Part shown: one piece after another, positions 1 through 9,648 of the stretch
Layout: the number at the start of each line of letters is the position of its first letter
How positions within the stretch are numbered: position 1 is the first letter of the stretch
Source of the DNA: Marinobacter maritimus
Lineage (GTDB): Bacteria; Pseudomonadota; Gammaproteobacteria; Pseudomonadales; Oleiphilaceae
Reading direction: 5' to 3'
Assembly (NCBI RefSeq): GCF_007671675.1
Contig: NZ_VCGW01000002.1
Location: 868,001 to 932,000 of the forward strand
Length of the DNA: 64,000 nucleotides
Notes under the pieces: model-generated
Seen by the model: the letters and a program-made list of their open reading frames with translations, nothing else
Databases searched by the model: none
What the model was told of the DNA's origin: nothing
Position numbers and translations under genes: made by a program

Positions 1-2
1 AT

Positions 3-749
3 GTGGGTGAAACCCTGATATCCGAAGAGGATATTGCACGGGAAATGCAGCACCACCCCGCCGAAGAGGTTGCTGAGGCATGGCACGAGGCCGCCAAGAG
101 TCTGGTTATTCGTGAACTTTTGCTGCAACAGGCAAAAGCCCTGAAATTGCCGGAAGATCTGGACGAAGAAGCCACCTTAGCGCGCGTGCTCGAGCAGGAG
201 CTGGATGTACCGCAACCGAGCGATGAAGATTGTGAGCGTTTCCACGCATCCAACCCCAGTCGTTTTCGAAGCCAGACGCTGATGGCTGTAAGCCATATAT
301 TGCTGGCGGCTGCACCAGACGATGTGCAAGAGCGCATGCGGCAGGAAGAGGTCGGAAGGCAATTATTGTCCTCCCTGTTGGAAGGTCGCGCCCAGTTTGC
401 GGCGCTGGCCAAGCAGTATTCTGTTTGTGAGTCCCGCCATCAGGGCGGCAGCCTCGGCCAGATCAGCAAGGGCCAGACGGTTGAAGAGTTTGAGCGACCG
501 GTTCTGACGCTCAAAGAGGGCCTCAACCCGGAGTTGGTCGAGAGCAGGTATGGCTGGCACATTGTGCGCGTGGACCAGCGTATTGATGGCGAACAGCTGC
601 CATACGAGCATGTAAAGCCCAAGATCCGTCAGTACCTGAGTGAGAGTGTTACCCGGCGTGCATTCCGTCAGTACCTGCAGGTGTTGGCGGCTGAGACAGG
701 TGTAAAAGGTGTGGATCTTGAGATACCGGACTCGCCCTTAATGCAGTAA
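3..749 (+). CDS. Parvulin-type peptidyl-prolyl isomerase (NifM/PpiC-like), 5' end outside window
   Basis: Predicted proline isomerase and foldase. The visible 248 residues have a helical, SurA/NifM-like N-terminal part (about 1-90) and a parvulin domain (about 92-192) with the family's SHILL segment near 97, a QGGSLG loop near 147-152 and a GWHIVRV strand near 184-190. The reading frame is open to the first base, so the true start is probably upstream; a GTG at base 3 is only the first possible start seen. From memory, such proteins follow narGHJI in Marinobacter and pseudomonads and may help mature nitrate reductase. The nos genes next door fit this, but the nar genes are not visible. The domain call is firm; the specific client is inference. 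Confidence 0.8.
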   Translation: MGETLISEEDIAREMQHHPAEEVAEAWHEAAKSLVIRELLLQQAKALKLPEDLDEEATLARVLEQELDVPQPSDEDCERFHASNPSRFRSQTLMAVSHILLAAAPDDVQERMRQEEVGRQLLSSLLEGRAQFAALAKQYSVCESRHQGGSLGQISKGQTVEEFERPVLTLKEGLNPELVESRYGWHIVRVDQRIDGEQLPYEHVKPKIRQYLSESVTRRAFRQYLQVLAAETGVKGVDLEIPDSPLMQ

Positions 750-805
750 ATGACCTTGCGTTGATATGGGCGTCTTATCTGGCGTATTGGTAGCAGAGGG
801 ATCTA

Positions 806-819
806 TTGATTTAGGTCAA
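806..819 (+). promoter_or_regulatory. FNR/DNR-type operator upstream of the Crp/Fnr regulator gene
   Basis: The sequence TTGATTTAGGTCAA fits the FNR/ANR/DNR consensus TTGATnnnnATCAA, with one mismatch in the right half. It lies about 120 bp before the start codon of the regulator gene and is the only good match noticed in the intergenic region. It suggests activation by an FNR-family protein under low oxygen, or autoregulation. The transcription start was not identified. Confidence 0.65.
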
Positions 820-932
820 TATTCCGGAAATATGCACGATTCTACCCCTATGGAGGGAGCGATTTTTCTGGAACATCCTCCTATTATCATAAAACATGAT
901 TTTGAATGCATGATATTAAAGAGGGTATAACA

Positions 933-1682
933 ATGGTGGCGATGCAATCTGCGGAAACCCGCTACGCCAAACCGGTTCTGGTGGCGACAAACAAGCTGAC
1001 GGGCGACGAAAGCGGGCTGGAGGCGCTGCGTAATCATGCCCTGTTTAACACGCTCAGTGGCTCAGACTTCCAGAACCTCATTCTGCAGTCTCGTCGTCTT
1101 CGCCTTGGGCATCATCAGTTGCTTTACCGACAGGATATGCCTGCCCACCACTTCTTTTTCGTCATGTCTGGCCGCTTGCGGCTATACCGCCTGGATTCCT
1201 CAGGGATTGATCGTACGCTCGACAGCATAGCTCCGGGTGACTGCTTTGCGGAGGTCATGATCTACGCTGATCCAGCTCGCTATGCCTGCTACGCCGAAGC
1301 CCTCAAATCCAGTGAAGTACTGATGATTCCGGTAAAGGCCTATCAGGAGATGCTGGACAAAAACTCGGACTACGCGCATGCAGCACTCCGGCACTATGCT
1401 CAGCGCGCTGTTTCCAGGTTCCACGACCTTGAAATCATGACGGTTCAAAACGCCCGTGATCGACTGATCCGTTATTTGATTGACCTTCTGCCAAACGGCG
1501 CCGCAGAAGGCGGGGAAGTAGAGCTGCCTCTGCCAAAATGTCTGGTCGCGTCCAGGCTTGCGATGCAGCCGGAAACTTTTTCCCGAATTCTTGCGGATCT
1601 TAAATCCAATGGGCTGGTGCGGGTCAACCGAAGCAAGTTGTTCATATCCGATCCCAAACGATTGATCGAAATCAGCCAGTAG
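933..1682 (+). CDS. dnr: Crp/Fnr-family transcriptional regulator, Dnr-like
   Basis: A 249-residue regulator with an N-terminal cyclic-nucleotide-type beta-barrel (about 35-140), a dimerisation helix, and a C-terminal winged helix-turn-helix (about 170-240) that includes a segment reading RLAMQPETFSRILADLK. It lacks the N-terminal cysteine cluster of oxygen-sensing FNR, as Dnr proteins do; these sense NO through haem. The ATG at 933 is chosen over an in-frame ATG at 906 because GAGGG precedes it at good spacing. An FNR-type box lies upstream and the nos genes downstream. Dnr activates nir, nor and nos genes in pseudomonads, and this role is inferred here from family and context. Confidence 0.8.
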   Translation: MVAMQSAETRYAKPVLVATNKLTGDESGLEALRNHALFNTLSGSDFQNLILQSRRLRLGHHQLLYRQDMPAHHFFFVMSGRLRLYRLDSSGIDRTLDSIAPGDCFAEVMIYADPARYACYAEALKSSEVLMIPVKAYQEMLDKNSDYAHAALRHYAQRAVSRFHDLEIMTVQNARDRLIRYLIDLLPNGAAEGGEVELPLPKCLVASRLAMQPETFSRILADLKSNGLVRVNRSKLFISDPKRLIEISQ

Positions 1683-1726
1683 TTATTCTTCAGTAGAAAG
1701 CCGTTTTCAGAAAGGATATTGCATTA

Positions 1727-2128
1727 ATGATTAGCAGCTACAGTGATCTTATCAAAGCGACCCGCACCGAACAGGAGCCTCAACGTTTGCTGTTTGTGTT
1801 CTGTCGGGCCGAGCTTCCAGATGACGCCTCTGCAGAAGAAAAAGCCGCATTTGAACAGGGTGAGGGCGGTGCACTTACACCGGTTATCTGTGTCGACAAG
1901 ACCCCGGACGACGTCACGGAGTTTTCCGCCCTGGTTGAAGAATCACGTAGCACCGGTCAGTCATGGGATGTTGTGTTTGTTGCTGCCATGTCTGGTAGAG
2001 CGGGTACTGCGCCTTCTTCAGATGAAGCTCAGCAGCCAATGACCATGATGGTTGAATCGATTCGCCTGGGGCATGTCAGCAACTACCTGCCTCTGGACAA
2101 GAGCGGAAACGCGGTCAGTCTGGGCTGA
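1727..2128 (+). CDS. Small conserved protein of unknown function between dnr and nosR
   Basis: A 133-residue soluble protein with no signal peptide or membrane segment. It contains a stretch reading LTPVICVDKTPDD and ends with LGHVSNYLPLDKSGNAVSLG. As I recall, relatives in pseudomonads carry the label 'ribonucleotide reductase subunit alpha', which its size and lack of cysteine radical chemistry do not support. It starts 44 bp after the regulator gene in the same direction and is closed by a hairpin terminator, so it may be cotranscribed with the regulator. Function unknown. Confidence 0.75.
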   Translation: MISSYSDLIKATRTEQEPQRLLFVFCRAELPDDASAEEKAAFEQGEGGALTPVICVDKTPDDVTEFSALVEESRSTGQSWDVVFVAAMSGRAGTAPSSDEAQQPMTMMVESIRLGHVSNYLPLDKSGNAVSLG

Positions 2129-2150
2129 GCCAAACGATCGCTTTGGCTTT
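2128..2150 (+). terminator. Rho-independent terminator-like hairpin before nosR
   Basis: Arms AGCCAAA (2128-2134) and TTTGGCT (2142-2148) form a 7-bp stem with a 7-nt loop, followed by a short T run. It begins at the stop codon of the preceding gene. It separates dnr plus the small gene from nosR and argues that nosR has its own promoter and starts downstream of the hairpin. Confidence 0.55.
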
Positions 2151-2253
2151 TACGATAAGCCATATCCATGAAGAGGTATTTGTTTTATCTGCCAATCACT
2201 TAGGCTGTTTGGCTAAGACACGGGTGATTCGTGGGTTTTGTCGGGAGCTTGCT

Positions 2254-4404
2254 TTGAACGTTTTTTTCCGCAATGTGTTTTGTTTCTTCGCTTTTTTGCT
2301 GTCACTTGTGCCTCAGGTTCAGGCCGAGCCGGTCAGTGCATATGAGCCGGTTGCCGGGCGCCAGGTTATCCAGAAAGCCTTCCCGGAAGTTACCCGGTTC
2401 GAACCACGGGAAGGCAACCGCGCCATACAGGAGCTTTACGCCGGGGACGAGCTGAAAGGTTACGCCTACCAGTCCCTCGATTTCGTGCAGACGCCTGCCT
2501 ATTCCGGCAAACCATTGAACGCCATGGTGGTGCTGGATACCGAAGGCTCGATCCGCTTTACCAAAGTGATTCATCACGATGAGCCCATACTTCTGGTGGG
2601 CATCCCGGAGAGTAAACTCCACGCATTTACGGATCAGTACGCCGGTTTGAAGGCCGATCAGCGCGTAACGGTGGGGGGAACCTCCACCGAGCGCAAGGTT
2701 GCCGTTGATGGGCTCTCAGGGGCCACGGTAACGGTGATGGTTGTTAATGAAGTTATCATGCGCACGGCCCATCGCGTGGGTGTGGAGCTCGGGCTGGTGG
2801 AAGGCAGTGGCACCAAGCGCCCACCAACGGCGGATGTGGTCAAAGATGGTTTTCAGTCCCGTACTTGGGAGGAGCTGGCCGGCGACGGCTCCATTCGTCG
2901 CATGCTGCTCACCAAGGGCCAGGTAGATGATTCCTTTAAAGGCACCGATGCGGAGGGCATCGAAACAGCCGCACCTGATGAACGTGATGAGCCTTTGATT
3001 GATCTTTATGCAGCGTATCTGGATACACCGACGATTGGTCAGAATGTGTTGGGCGAAAGTCAGTATGACTGGCTGATGTCTGAACTAAAGGAAGGAGAGC
3101 AAGCCATTGCGGTTATGGCCAATGGCGAATACTCCTTCAAAGGTTCCGGCTATGTGCGCGGTGGTATTTTTGACCGGGTCCAGATTCGTCAATACGGCGA
3201 TACGTTCAACTTCCGCGATCTCGACTTTTTCCGTCTCAGCGATGTGTACGCCGAAGGAATCCCAAGCTTTAAAGAGATGGCGATTTTCATCATTCGGCAA
3301 CAGCACAACTTTGACCCGGGCGCGCCCTGGACGCTGGAATTGACCGTAAAGCGCCAGACCGGCCCTCTGGACAGCGAGTTCCAGGTCTTCCCGTTGGAGT
3401 ACCAACTTCCTGAGCAATATTACACCCGAGCTGAACCGGTACTGACGGAAGAGGAGTGGCTTGAAGAGCAGCCGCTGTGGGTCCAGGTGTGGTATCAGCG
3501 GCAGTTTCAGGTGATCGTACTGGGCATTGGTATCGGTGTACTGCTATTGATTTTGTTCTTCCAGGACTGGTTGGTGAAGAAGCCGAAAATCACTCGTTGG
3601 ATTCGCCACGCTTTTCTTACCTACACGTTGTTTTTCATTGGTTGGTACGCCCTGGGGCAGTTGTCGATTGTTAACGTCTTGGCGTTTGTCCACAGCCTTG
3701 TCAGCGGCTTCACTTGGGAAACCTTCCTGATTGATCCGATCATCTTTGTGCTCTGGGCCGCTGTGGCCGGTATTGTGCTGCTTTGGGGACGAGCCGTTTA
3801 CTGCGGTTGGTTGTGCCCCTTCGGCGCCCTGCAGGAACTGATCAACGAGATAGCGCGCAAGTTCAAGGTGCCCCAATACACAGTGCCCTGGCCCATCCAT
3901 GAACGCTTGTGGGCGGTGAAGTACATCATCTTGCTAGTGCTGTTCGGAGTCTCTTTGGACTCCCTCGCAACCGCCGAAAAAATGGCGGAGATCGAACCCT
4001 TCAAAACTGCAATAACACTGCACTTTGATCGCAGTTGGCCGTTTGTGACTTACGCAGTCCTGCTGCTTGTAGTGAACGTTTTTACTCGCAAGGTCTTCTG
4101 CCGCTACATGTGCCCGCTGGGAGCGGCACTGGCGCTGCCTACCAAACTGCGTGTTTTCGACTGGCTGAAGCGGCGCAAGGAATGTGGCAACCCTTGCCGC
4201 TTGTGCGACAAAGAGTGTGAAGTTCAGGCTATTCATCCTGATGGCACCATCAACTATCAGGAATGCCATTATTGCCTGGACTGTCAGATGACCTATTTCG
4301 ATGACCATAAATGTCCACCGCTGATCGTCAAGCGGCGGGGCAAGCGTCGTGGTCACAACGCACCGGGCCATCCGGAAGAAATTCCGGTGGTTCAGGTGAC
4401 CTAG
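2254..4404 (+). CDS. nosR: NosR, flavin and iron-sulfur regulator/electron donor for N2O reduction
   Basis: A membrane protein needed for nosZ expression and for NosZ activity. In order it shows a signal peptide; a periplasmic FMN-binding domain with SGATVT (about 155-160, the final Thr being the expected covalent flavin site); several membrane helices; NapH-like CGWLCP and CRYMCP motifs; and a cytoplasmic cysteine cluster for two [4Fe-4S] centres ([12 protein letters not shown], then CHYCLDC). The reading frame runs upstream into a terminator with no plausible start there. The TTG at 2254 is preferred because GGGAG precedes it by 6 nt and a good signal peptide follows, giving 716 residues. 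It is the first gene of the nos operon. Confidence 0.93.
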   Translation: MNVFFRNVFCFFAFLLSLVPQVQAEPVSAYEPVAGRQVIQKAFPEVTRFEPREGNRAIQELYAGDELKGYAYQSLDFVQTPAYSGKPLNAMVVLDTEGSIRFTKVIHHDEPILLVGIPESKLHAFTDQYAGLKADQRVTVGGTSTERKVAVDGLSGATVTVMVVNEVIMRTAHRVGVELGLVEGSGTKRPPTADVVKDGFQSRTWEELAGDGSIRRMLLTKGQVDDSFKGTDAEGIETAAPDERDEPLIDLYAAYLDTPTIGQNVLGESQYDWLMSELKEGEQAIAVMANGEYSFKGSGYVRGGIFDRVQIRQYGDTFNFRDLDFFRLSDVYAEGIPSFKEMAIFIIRQQHNFDPGAPWTLELTVKRQTGPLDSEFQVFPLEYQLPEQYYTRAEPVLTEEEWLEEQPLWVQVWYQRQFQVIVLGIGIGVLLLILFFQDWLVKKPKITRWIRHAFLTYTLFFIGWYALGQLSIVNVLAFVHSLVSGFTWETFLIDPIIFVLWAAVAGIVLLWGRAVYCGWLCPFGALQELINEIARKFKVPQYTVPWPIHERLWAVKYIILLVLFGVSLDSLATAEKMAEIEPFKTAITLHFDRSWPFVTYAVLLLVVNVFTRKVFCRYMCPLGAALALPTKLRVFDWLKRRKECGNPCRLCDKECEVQAIHPDGTINYQECHYCLDCQMTYFDDHKCPPLIVKRRGKRRGHNAPGHPEEIPVVQVT

Positions 4405-4465
4405 CAGTACAAAACCAAAAAAAAGAGAAATAGAAACGCCATTACCAATAACGGAGTTGGACAGT

Positions 4466-6361
4466 ATGAAAAAGACAAATGAGTTCGAAAAGGACATGTC
4501 GGAAAACGGTGAAAACGGCTTAAGCCGTCGCCGGTTCCTGGGCGCCACGGCTCTGGCTGGCGCCGTGGGTGCTGCGGGCCTCGGTGGTGCTGTAATGACC
4601 CGTGAGTCCTTTGCCGCTGCGGCAAAGGAAGCACAGAACAAGATTCATGTAGGGCCGGGCGAACTGGACGAATACTACGGTTTCTGGAGTGGTGGTCATC
4701 AGGGCGAAGTGCGCGTTCTTGGTATTCCATCCATGCGAGAGTTGATGCGGATCCCGGTTTTCAACGTTGATTCAGCGACGGGCTGGGGTATCACCAACGA
4801 GAGCAAAGACGTTCTCGGCCACGACAACAAGTTTCTGAATGGTGACTGTCACCACCCCCACGTTTCCATGACCGACGGGCGTTACGATGGCAAGTACCTG
4901 TTCATCAACGATAAGGCTAACACCCGTGTAGCTCGTATCCGTCTGGATATCATGAAGTGTGACAAAATCACTCATATTCCGAACGTACAGGCAATTCACG
5001 GCTTACGTCTGCAGAAAGTGCCTCACACCAAGTACGTCTTCTGCAATGCCGAATACGTGATTCCCCATCCGAACGACGGCAGCGACTTCTCCATGGAGAA
5101 CAGCTACACCATGTTCAACGCACTGGATGCGGAAACCATGGAAGTCGCCTGGCAGGTGATTGTAGACGGTAACCTGGATAACACCGATGCCGACTACACC
5201 GGTAAGTACGCTGCCTCTACCTGCTACAACTCGGAGAAAGCTTCGGATCTGGCGGGCACCATGCGCAACGACCGCGACTGGGTGGTCGTGTTCAACGTTG
5301 AGCGTATAGAAGAAGCCGTGAAAAACGGTGACTTTAAAACCTTGGGTGACTCCAAAGTTCCTGTGGTCGATGGCCGTGGCAAATCCAGGCTCACCCGTTA
5401 CATTCCGGTGCCGAAGAACCCGCACGGTGTGAACACCTCACCGGACGGCAAGTATTTTATTGCTGCCGGTAAGCTGTCGCCCACCTGTACGGTGATCGCG
5501 ATCGATAAGCTGGACGATGTGTTTGATGACAAAATCGAGCTTCGTGATGTGGTTGTTGCAGAGCCAGAATTGGGTCTTGGGCCTCTGCACACCACCTACG
5601 ATGGCCGTGGCAACGCGTACACCACGCTGTTTATCGACAGCCAGGTGGCAAAGTGGAACATTGCGGATGCCATCAAGCACTACAACGGTGAAAAGGTTAA
5701 CTACCTACGCCAGAAGCTGGATGTGCATTATCAGCCGGGACACAACCATGCGTCGCTGACTGAATCCCGTGATGCCGACGGCAAATGGCTGGTTGTGTTG
5801 TCCAAGTTCTCCAAAGACCGCTTCCTGCCGGTTGGCCCGCTGCACGCGGAGAACGATCAGTTGATCGATATTTCCGGTGAGGAGATGAAGCTGGTTCACG
5901 ACGGCCCTGCCTTCGCAGAGCCACACGACTGCATTATGGTTCGTCGTGATCAGATCAAGACCAAAAAGCTCTATACTCGTGACGATCCGTTCTTTGCCAG
6001 TGCACGTGCTCAGGCTGAGAAAGATGGCATTACTCTGGAATCCGACAACAAGGTAATTCGCGATGGCAACAAGGTTCGCGTTTACATGACGTCGGTTGCG
6101 CCGATGTTCGGCTTGACAGAATTCAAGGTGAAGCAGGGCAATGAGGTGACCGTGTACGTCACTAACCAGGATACCATTGAGGATGTGACTCATGGTTTCT
6201 CTATGGTAAATCACGGTGTGAGCATGGAGATCAGCCCTCAGCAGACGTCTTCGGTTACGTTTATTGCGGATAAGCCGGGCGTTAACTGGTACTACTGCAA
6301 CTGGTTCTGTCACGCTCTGCACATGGAGATGACGGGTCGGATGCTGGTCGAGAAGGCCTGA
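4466..6361 (+). CDS. nosZ: Nitrous-oxide reductase NosZ
   Basis: A periplasmic copper enzyme reducing N2O to N2, 631 residues. It has a twin-arginine signal (SRRRFLGA near 22) as in clade I NosZ. The beta-propeller part carries the CuZ histidine motifs [34 protein letters not shown] and EPHDC. The C-terminal cupredoxin domain holds the CuA site, with C611, W613, C615, H619 and M622 in [12 protein letters not shown]. The ATG at 4466 follows CGGAG; an upstream in-frame TTG at 4457 is less likely. It lies 61 bp after nosR. A strong terminator follows, so nosZ may be expressed more than the downstream assembly genes. Confidence 0.97.
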   Translation: MKKTNEFEKDMSENGENGLSRRRFLGATALAGAVGAAGLGGAVMTRESFAAAAKEAQNKIHVGPGELDEYYGFWSGGHQGEVRVLGIPSMRELMRIPVFNVDSATGWGITNESKDVLGHDNKFLNGDCHHPHVSMTDGRYDGKYLFINDKANTRVARIRLDIMKCDKITHIPNVQAIHGLRLQKVPHTKYVFCNAEYVIPHPNDGSDFSMENSYTMFNALDAETMEVAWQVIVDGNLDNTDADYTGKYAASTCYNSEKASDLAGTMRNDRDWVVVFNVERIEEAVKNGDFKTLGDSKVPVVDGRGKSRLTRYIPVPKNPHGVNTSPDGKYFIAAGKLSPTCTVIAIDKLDDVFDDKIELRDVVVAEPELGLGPLHTTYDGRGNAYTTLFIDSQVAKWNIADAIKHYNGEKVNYLRQKLDVHYQPGHNHASLTESRDADGKWLVVLSKFSKDRFLPVGPLHAENDQLIDISGEEMKLVHDGPAFAEPHDCIMVRRDQIKTKKLYTRDDPFFASARAQAEKDGITLESDNKVIRDGNKVRVYMTSVAPMFGLTEFKVKQGNEVTVYVTNQDTIEDVTHGFSMVNHGVSMEISPQQTSSVTFIADKPGVNWYYCNWFCHALHMEMTGRMLVEKA

Positions 6362-6374
6362 TTTAGGAGTTTCG

Positions 6375-6405
6375 ACCGGAGTTCCGTAAGGGGCTCCGGT
6401 TTTTC
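6375..6405 (+). terminator. Rho-independent terminator after nosZ
   Basis: ACCGGAG (6375-6381) pairs with CTCCGGT (6394-6400) and is followed directly by a run of T residues. It sits 14 bp past the nosZ stop codon and probably ends or weakens transcription before nosD. Confidence 0.8.
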
Positions 6406-6418
6406 TGACTTTTGAGAA

Positions 6419-6531
6419 GCAATACACAGGAAGAGCCACTTCCAAAACACGCTGTGAATACTTCCATGTAAGCTTGGCTCCGCCATCCATGGCTCCGCAC
6501 AGTTTTGGAAGTGGCTCTTCCTGTGTATTGC
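6419..6531. repeat. Perfect 30-bp inverted repeat in the nosZ-nosD gap
   Basis: The arms at 6419-6448 and 6502-6531 are exact reverse complements over 30 bp (outer ends GCAATACACAGG and CCTGTGTATTGC), separated by 53 nt that contain further short self-complementary GGCTCC/CCATGG sequences. Neither arm carries an open gene and no transposase is present. It could be a copy of a dispersed intergenic palindromic element, a small non-autonomous mobile element, or a large mRNA stem between nosZ and nosD. I saw no second copy in this window. Confidence 0.8.
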
Positions 6532-6570
6532 CCAACTTTGGCAGTAGCTGCTAGTTTGAGAACCGATTTG

Positions 6571-7845
6571 ATGCACCACATTTTGCGTTTAGGGGCGGCC
6601 CTGACAGTCGCTTTGCTATCGCTGACCGCGCTGACCGCGCAGGCCGATATTCAGCGGCAGCTGGATGATCTGGAGCCGGGCGCTACCTTTGAGCTTCCTT
6701 CTGAAAATATTTCGCCTTTGGCCATTCGGGTGCCGGGGGTAACTGTTGCATGCGGTCCGGAAACGCTCATTGATGGTGGCGGCACGGGAAATGCGGTGGA
6801 GATTCTTGCAGAAGGTGTAACGCTTATCGGGTGCCGTATCCGAAACTGGGGTACGGATCTGAATGAGATGAATGCGGGAATTTTCATTAGCCGAGAGTCG
6901 GTTAATGCGACGGTTGAGAACAATGATTTGCAAGGTACAGCTTTCGGTGTCTGGCTGGATGCGACACCGGGTGTGACGGTTTTGAACAATACCATTCGCG
7001 GTGATGCGACTGTTCGCCCGAATGATCGTGGTAATGGTATTCACCTGTTCAATACCACCGGCGCGTTGATTGAGGGGAATGATATTCGCCAGACGCGAGA
7101 TGCGATTTATATTGAGACGGCTAACGGGAATGAGATCCGCAACAACACCATGACGGATCTGCGTTACGGCATACACTATATGTATTCCATGGATAATCTT
7201 CTGGAAGGCAATATAACCCGGGGAACCCGTACCGGCTATGCGTTGATGCAAAGCAAGCGGCTTACGGTGATCAACAACCGGTCCGAGAACGATGAGAATT
7301 ACGGCATTCTGATGAACTTCATAACCCAGTCGGTGCTGCGGGGGAACGTGGTTTTCGGAGTGTCACAGGGGCAGACTGCCGGGGTGTCGGTTTCCGGCGC
7401 GGAAGGCAAGGCCGTGTTTATTTATAACTCTTTGTACAATACTTTCGAAAACAATGTGTTCCGGGATAGCGGTGTGGGCATTCATCTGACCGCCGGTTCG
7501 GAAGACAATGAGGTTTTCCGTAATGCGTTTATCAACAATCAGCGCCAGGTGAAGTATGTGGCGCTGCGCACTCAGGAGTGGTCGAAGGACGGCGAGGGTA
7601 ACTTCTGGAGTGATTATCTGGGTTGGGATCGCAATCAGAATGGCGTCGGTGATCTGCCATACGAGCCTAACGATAACGTTGATCGTCTGTTGTGGACTTA
7701 TCCGGAAGCCAAGATCCTGATGTTCAGCCCGGCAGTGGATACGCTGCGCTGGGTCCAGGAGGCGTTTCCAGTGGTCAAGGCTGCGGGTGTCACTGATTCG
7801 CACCCGTTGATGAGTCCACCCAAAATATTACAACCGGAGTCCTGA
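6571..7845 (+). CDS. nosD: NosD, periplasmic copper-site maturation protein
   Basis: A periplasmic right-handed beta-helix protein of the CASH/NosD family, 424 residues. It works with the NosFY ABC transporter to build the CuZ cluster of NosZ. A signal peptide ends near AQA-DI (about residue 24). The middle is a run of parallel beta-helix repeats rich in N-x-I-x-N and GN-x-I turns. The C-terminal part reads GNFWSDYLGWDRNQNGVGDLPY, typical of the family. The ATG at 6571 is chosen because it gives a normal signal peptide; the ribosome site is weak, and upstream codons fall inside the inverted repeat. Its stop codon overlaps the nosF start. Confidence 0.93.
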   Translation: MHHILRLGAALTVALLSLTALTAQADIQRQLDDLEPGATFELPSENISPLAIRVPGVTVACGPETLIDGGGTGNAVEILAEGVTLIGCRIRNWGTDLNEMNAGIFISRESVNATVENNDLQGTAFGVWLDATPGVTVLNNTIRGDATVRPNDRGNGIHLFNTTGALIEGNDIRQTRDAIYIETANGNEIRNNTMTDLRYGIHYMYSMDNLLEGNITRGTRTGYALMQSKRLTVINNRSENDENYGILMNFITQSVLRGNVVFGVSQGQTAGVSVSGAEGKAVFIYNSLYNTFENNVFRDSGVGIHLTAGSEDNEVFRNAFINNQRQVKYVALRTQEWSKDGEGNFWSDYLGWDRNQNGVGDLPYEPNDNVDRLLWTYPEAKILMFSPAVDTLRWVQEAFPVVKAAGVTDSHPLMSPPKILQPES

Positions 7846-8777
7846 TGAGCTGTTTTCGTCTTGAGAATGTGAGCTACCGGTACGATAAGGCGCTGGTATT
7901 GAATGGCATTGATCTGCGCCTTGAGCCCGGGGAAGTTCTCGGGTTGTTTGGCCACAACGGCGCTGGCAAAACCACCAGTATCAAACTGATTCTGGGCCTC
8001 ATGGCGCCGTCTCAGGGCAAGGTGTCGGTGTTGGATGGTGAAGCAGGTGATCCCAAAATCAGCCAGTCCATCGGTTATCTGCCCGAAAATGTGATGTTTT
8101 ACCCGCAGCTTACCGGGCGTGAAATCCTTGCGCATTTTGCCCGTCTGAAGGGCGCAAATCTGCGCCAGGTTCCTGAGCTTCTGGGCCAGGTAGGGCTGGA
8201 TGATGCCATGGATACCCGGGTTAAAACCTACTCGAAAGGCATGCGCCAGCGTCTGGGGCTTGCCCAGGCTTTGCTCGGCAAGCCGCGCCTTTTGATGCTG
8301 GACGAGCCTACCGTTGGTCTGGACCCGGTTGCCACGGCTGATCTTTACCGTTTGTTGCGCACACTGCGCAATGAGGGCACCGGCATTGTCCTTTGCTCCC
8401 ATGTACTTCCGGGTGTGGAACCCTACATAGACAGAGCGGCAATTCTTACCGATGGCAGCCTGAAAGCCGTTGGAGATCTCACTTCGCTGCGCCGGCAGGC
8501 AAACATGCCGATAACTCTCTCTCTCGAGCCGGAGACCAGCGTGGCTGCGCTGGAAGCGGTTGTGAACAACGCCCAGGCCTCTGCCGGCCTGATGATGCGG
8601 CGTGACAACGGGCGGCTGCACGTGGATGTCCGGTCAACGGAAAAAATGGCCTTGGTTAAAACCCTGTTGGCATCTGACGAGGTGCGTGATCTGAATATCT
8701 ATCAGCCGACACTGGAAGATGTGTACGTGCACTTTATCGGCTCCGGTGGCCTTGCTCATCGTGGGGGTGCCCAATGA
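7845..8777 (+). CDS. nosF: NosF, ABC transporter ATPase for NosZ maturation
   Basis: The cytoplasmic ATPase of the NosFY transporter, 310 residues. Walker A is GHNGAGKT (36-43), the signature is in YSKGMRQR (129-136), and Walker B is LLMLDEP (149-155), followed by the D-loop GLDP. A C-terminal tail of about 90 residues follows the ATPase domain, as in relatives. The start overlaps the nosD stop by one base (TGATG) and the end overlaps nosY by four (ATGA), so translation is probably coupled. With NosD and NosY it moves a sulfur- or copper-site-related factor to the periplasm; the substrate is not shown by sequence. Confidence 0.94.
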   Translation: MSCFRLENVSYRYDKALVLNGIDLRLEPGEVLGLFGHNGAGKTTSIKLILGLMAPSQGKVSVLDGEAGDPKISQSIGYLPENVMFYPQLTGREILAHFARLKGANLRQVPELLGQVGLDDAMDTRVKTYSKGMRQRLGLAQALLGKPRLLMLDEPTVGLDPVATADLYRLLRTLRNEGTGIVLCSHVLPGVEPYIDRAAILTDGSLKAVGDLTSLRRQANMPITLSLEPETSVAALEAVVNNAQASAGLMMRRDNGRLHVDVRSTEKMALVKTLLASDEVRDLNIYQPTLEDVYVHFIGSGGLAHRGGAQ

Positions 8778-9604
8778 ACAGTATCTGGACCATCGCCCGC
8801 AAAGAACTCAGCGACAGCCTGCGTAACCGTTGGTTGATTGCCATCGCTCTGGTTTTCGCCACGCTGGCAGTAGGCATTGCCTGGTTTGGGGCGGCGGCGT
8901 CCGGTCAGGTGGGCTATGCTTCCACGCCGGCGACGATTGCCAGCCTTGCCAGCCTGGGTATCTTCCTGATCCCGCTTATTGCTTTGCTACTGGCCTACGA
9001 CGCCATTGTGGGCGAAGAGGAAGGCGGCACGCTGTTGCTGTTGATGACCTATCCACTTAGCCGCGCGCAGTTGCTGTTCGGCAAGTTTCTCGGTCACGGG
9101 CTGACATTGGCGCTTGCGACCCTGATTGGCTTTGGCGTGGCAGGCGTTGCTATTGCGCTGCTGGTAGAAGACGTTGCCGTTGGCGCTCTGGCGGTTGCCA
9201 TGCTGCGCTTTATTATCTCCACAACGCTGTTGGGCTGGAGCTTTATTTCACTGGCGTATGTGGTCAGTGTGCGGGTGGGTGAGAAGCCGGTTGCTGCAGG
9301 TTTGGCCTTGGCCATCTGGTTCTTTTTTGTGCTGATTTTCGATTTGCTGCTGTTGGGCACGCTGGTTGCCAGCCAGGGAGAATTCAATCCGGATTTGCTG
9401 CCTTGGCTTCTGCTGCTAAACCCCACGGATATCTACCGTTTGCTCAATATTGTCGCCTTCAGCGATGGCGGCCAGTTAAGCGGTGTTCTCAGCCTTGGTG
9501 CAGACTTGCCCATTGGCCCGACTGGGCTATGGCTGGCACTGGTGCTTTGGTTTGTTATTCCCTTAATCGGCGCCTGGGCATTGTTCCGTCGCCGTCGTAT
9601 CTGA
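8774..9604 (+). CDS. nosY: NosY, ABC transporter permease for NosZ maturation
   Basis: A 276-residue integral membrane protein of the ABC-2 type with about six hydrophobic helices and a short cytoplasmic N-terminus starting MNSIWTIARKELSDSLRNRW, a typical ABC-2 opening. The acidic cytoplasmic loop VGEEEGGTLLLLMTYPLSR after the second helix is the coupling region expected for this family. It pairs with NosF, whose gene overlaps it by four bases. No unusual features. Confidence 0.93.
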   Translation: MNSIWTIARKELSDSLRNRWLIAIALVFATLAVGIAWFGAAASGQVGYASTPATIASLASLGIFLIPLIALLLAYDAIVGEEEGGTLLLLMTYPLSRAQLLFGKFLGHGLTLALATLIGFGVAGVAIALLVEDVAVGALAVAMLRFIISTTLLGWSFISLAYVVSVRVGEKPVAAGLALAIWFFFVLIFDLLLLGTLVASQGEFNPDLLPWLLLLNPTDIYRLLNIVAFSDGGQLSGVLSLGADLPIGPTGLWLALVLWFVIPLIGAWALFRRRRI

Positions 9605-9648
9605 CTTTTGCCAGTCTCATTCTGGTCAATCTTGTTCTGGAGAACTCC

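Noticed and set aside
2151..2253. FNR/DNR box directly before nosR
   Set aside because: No TTGAT-N4-ATCAA match was found; the best partial similarities miss several core bases.
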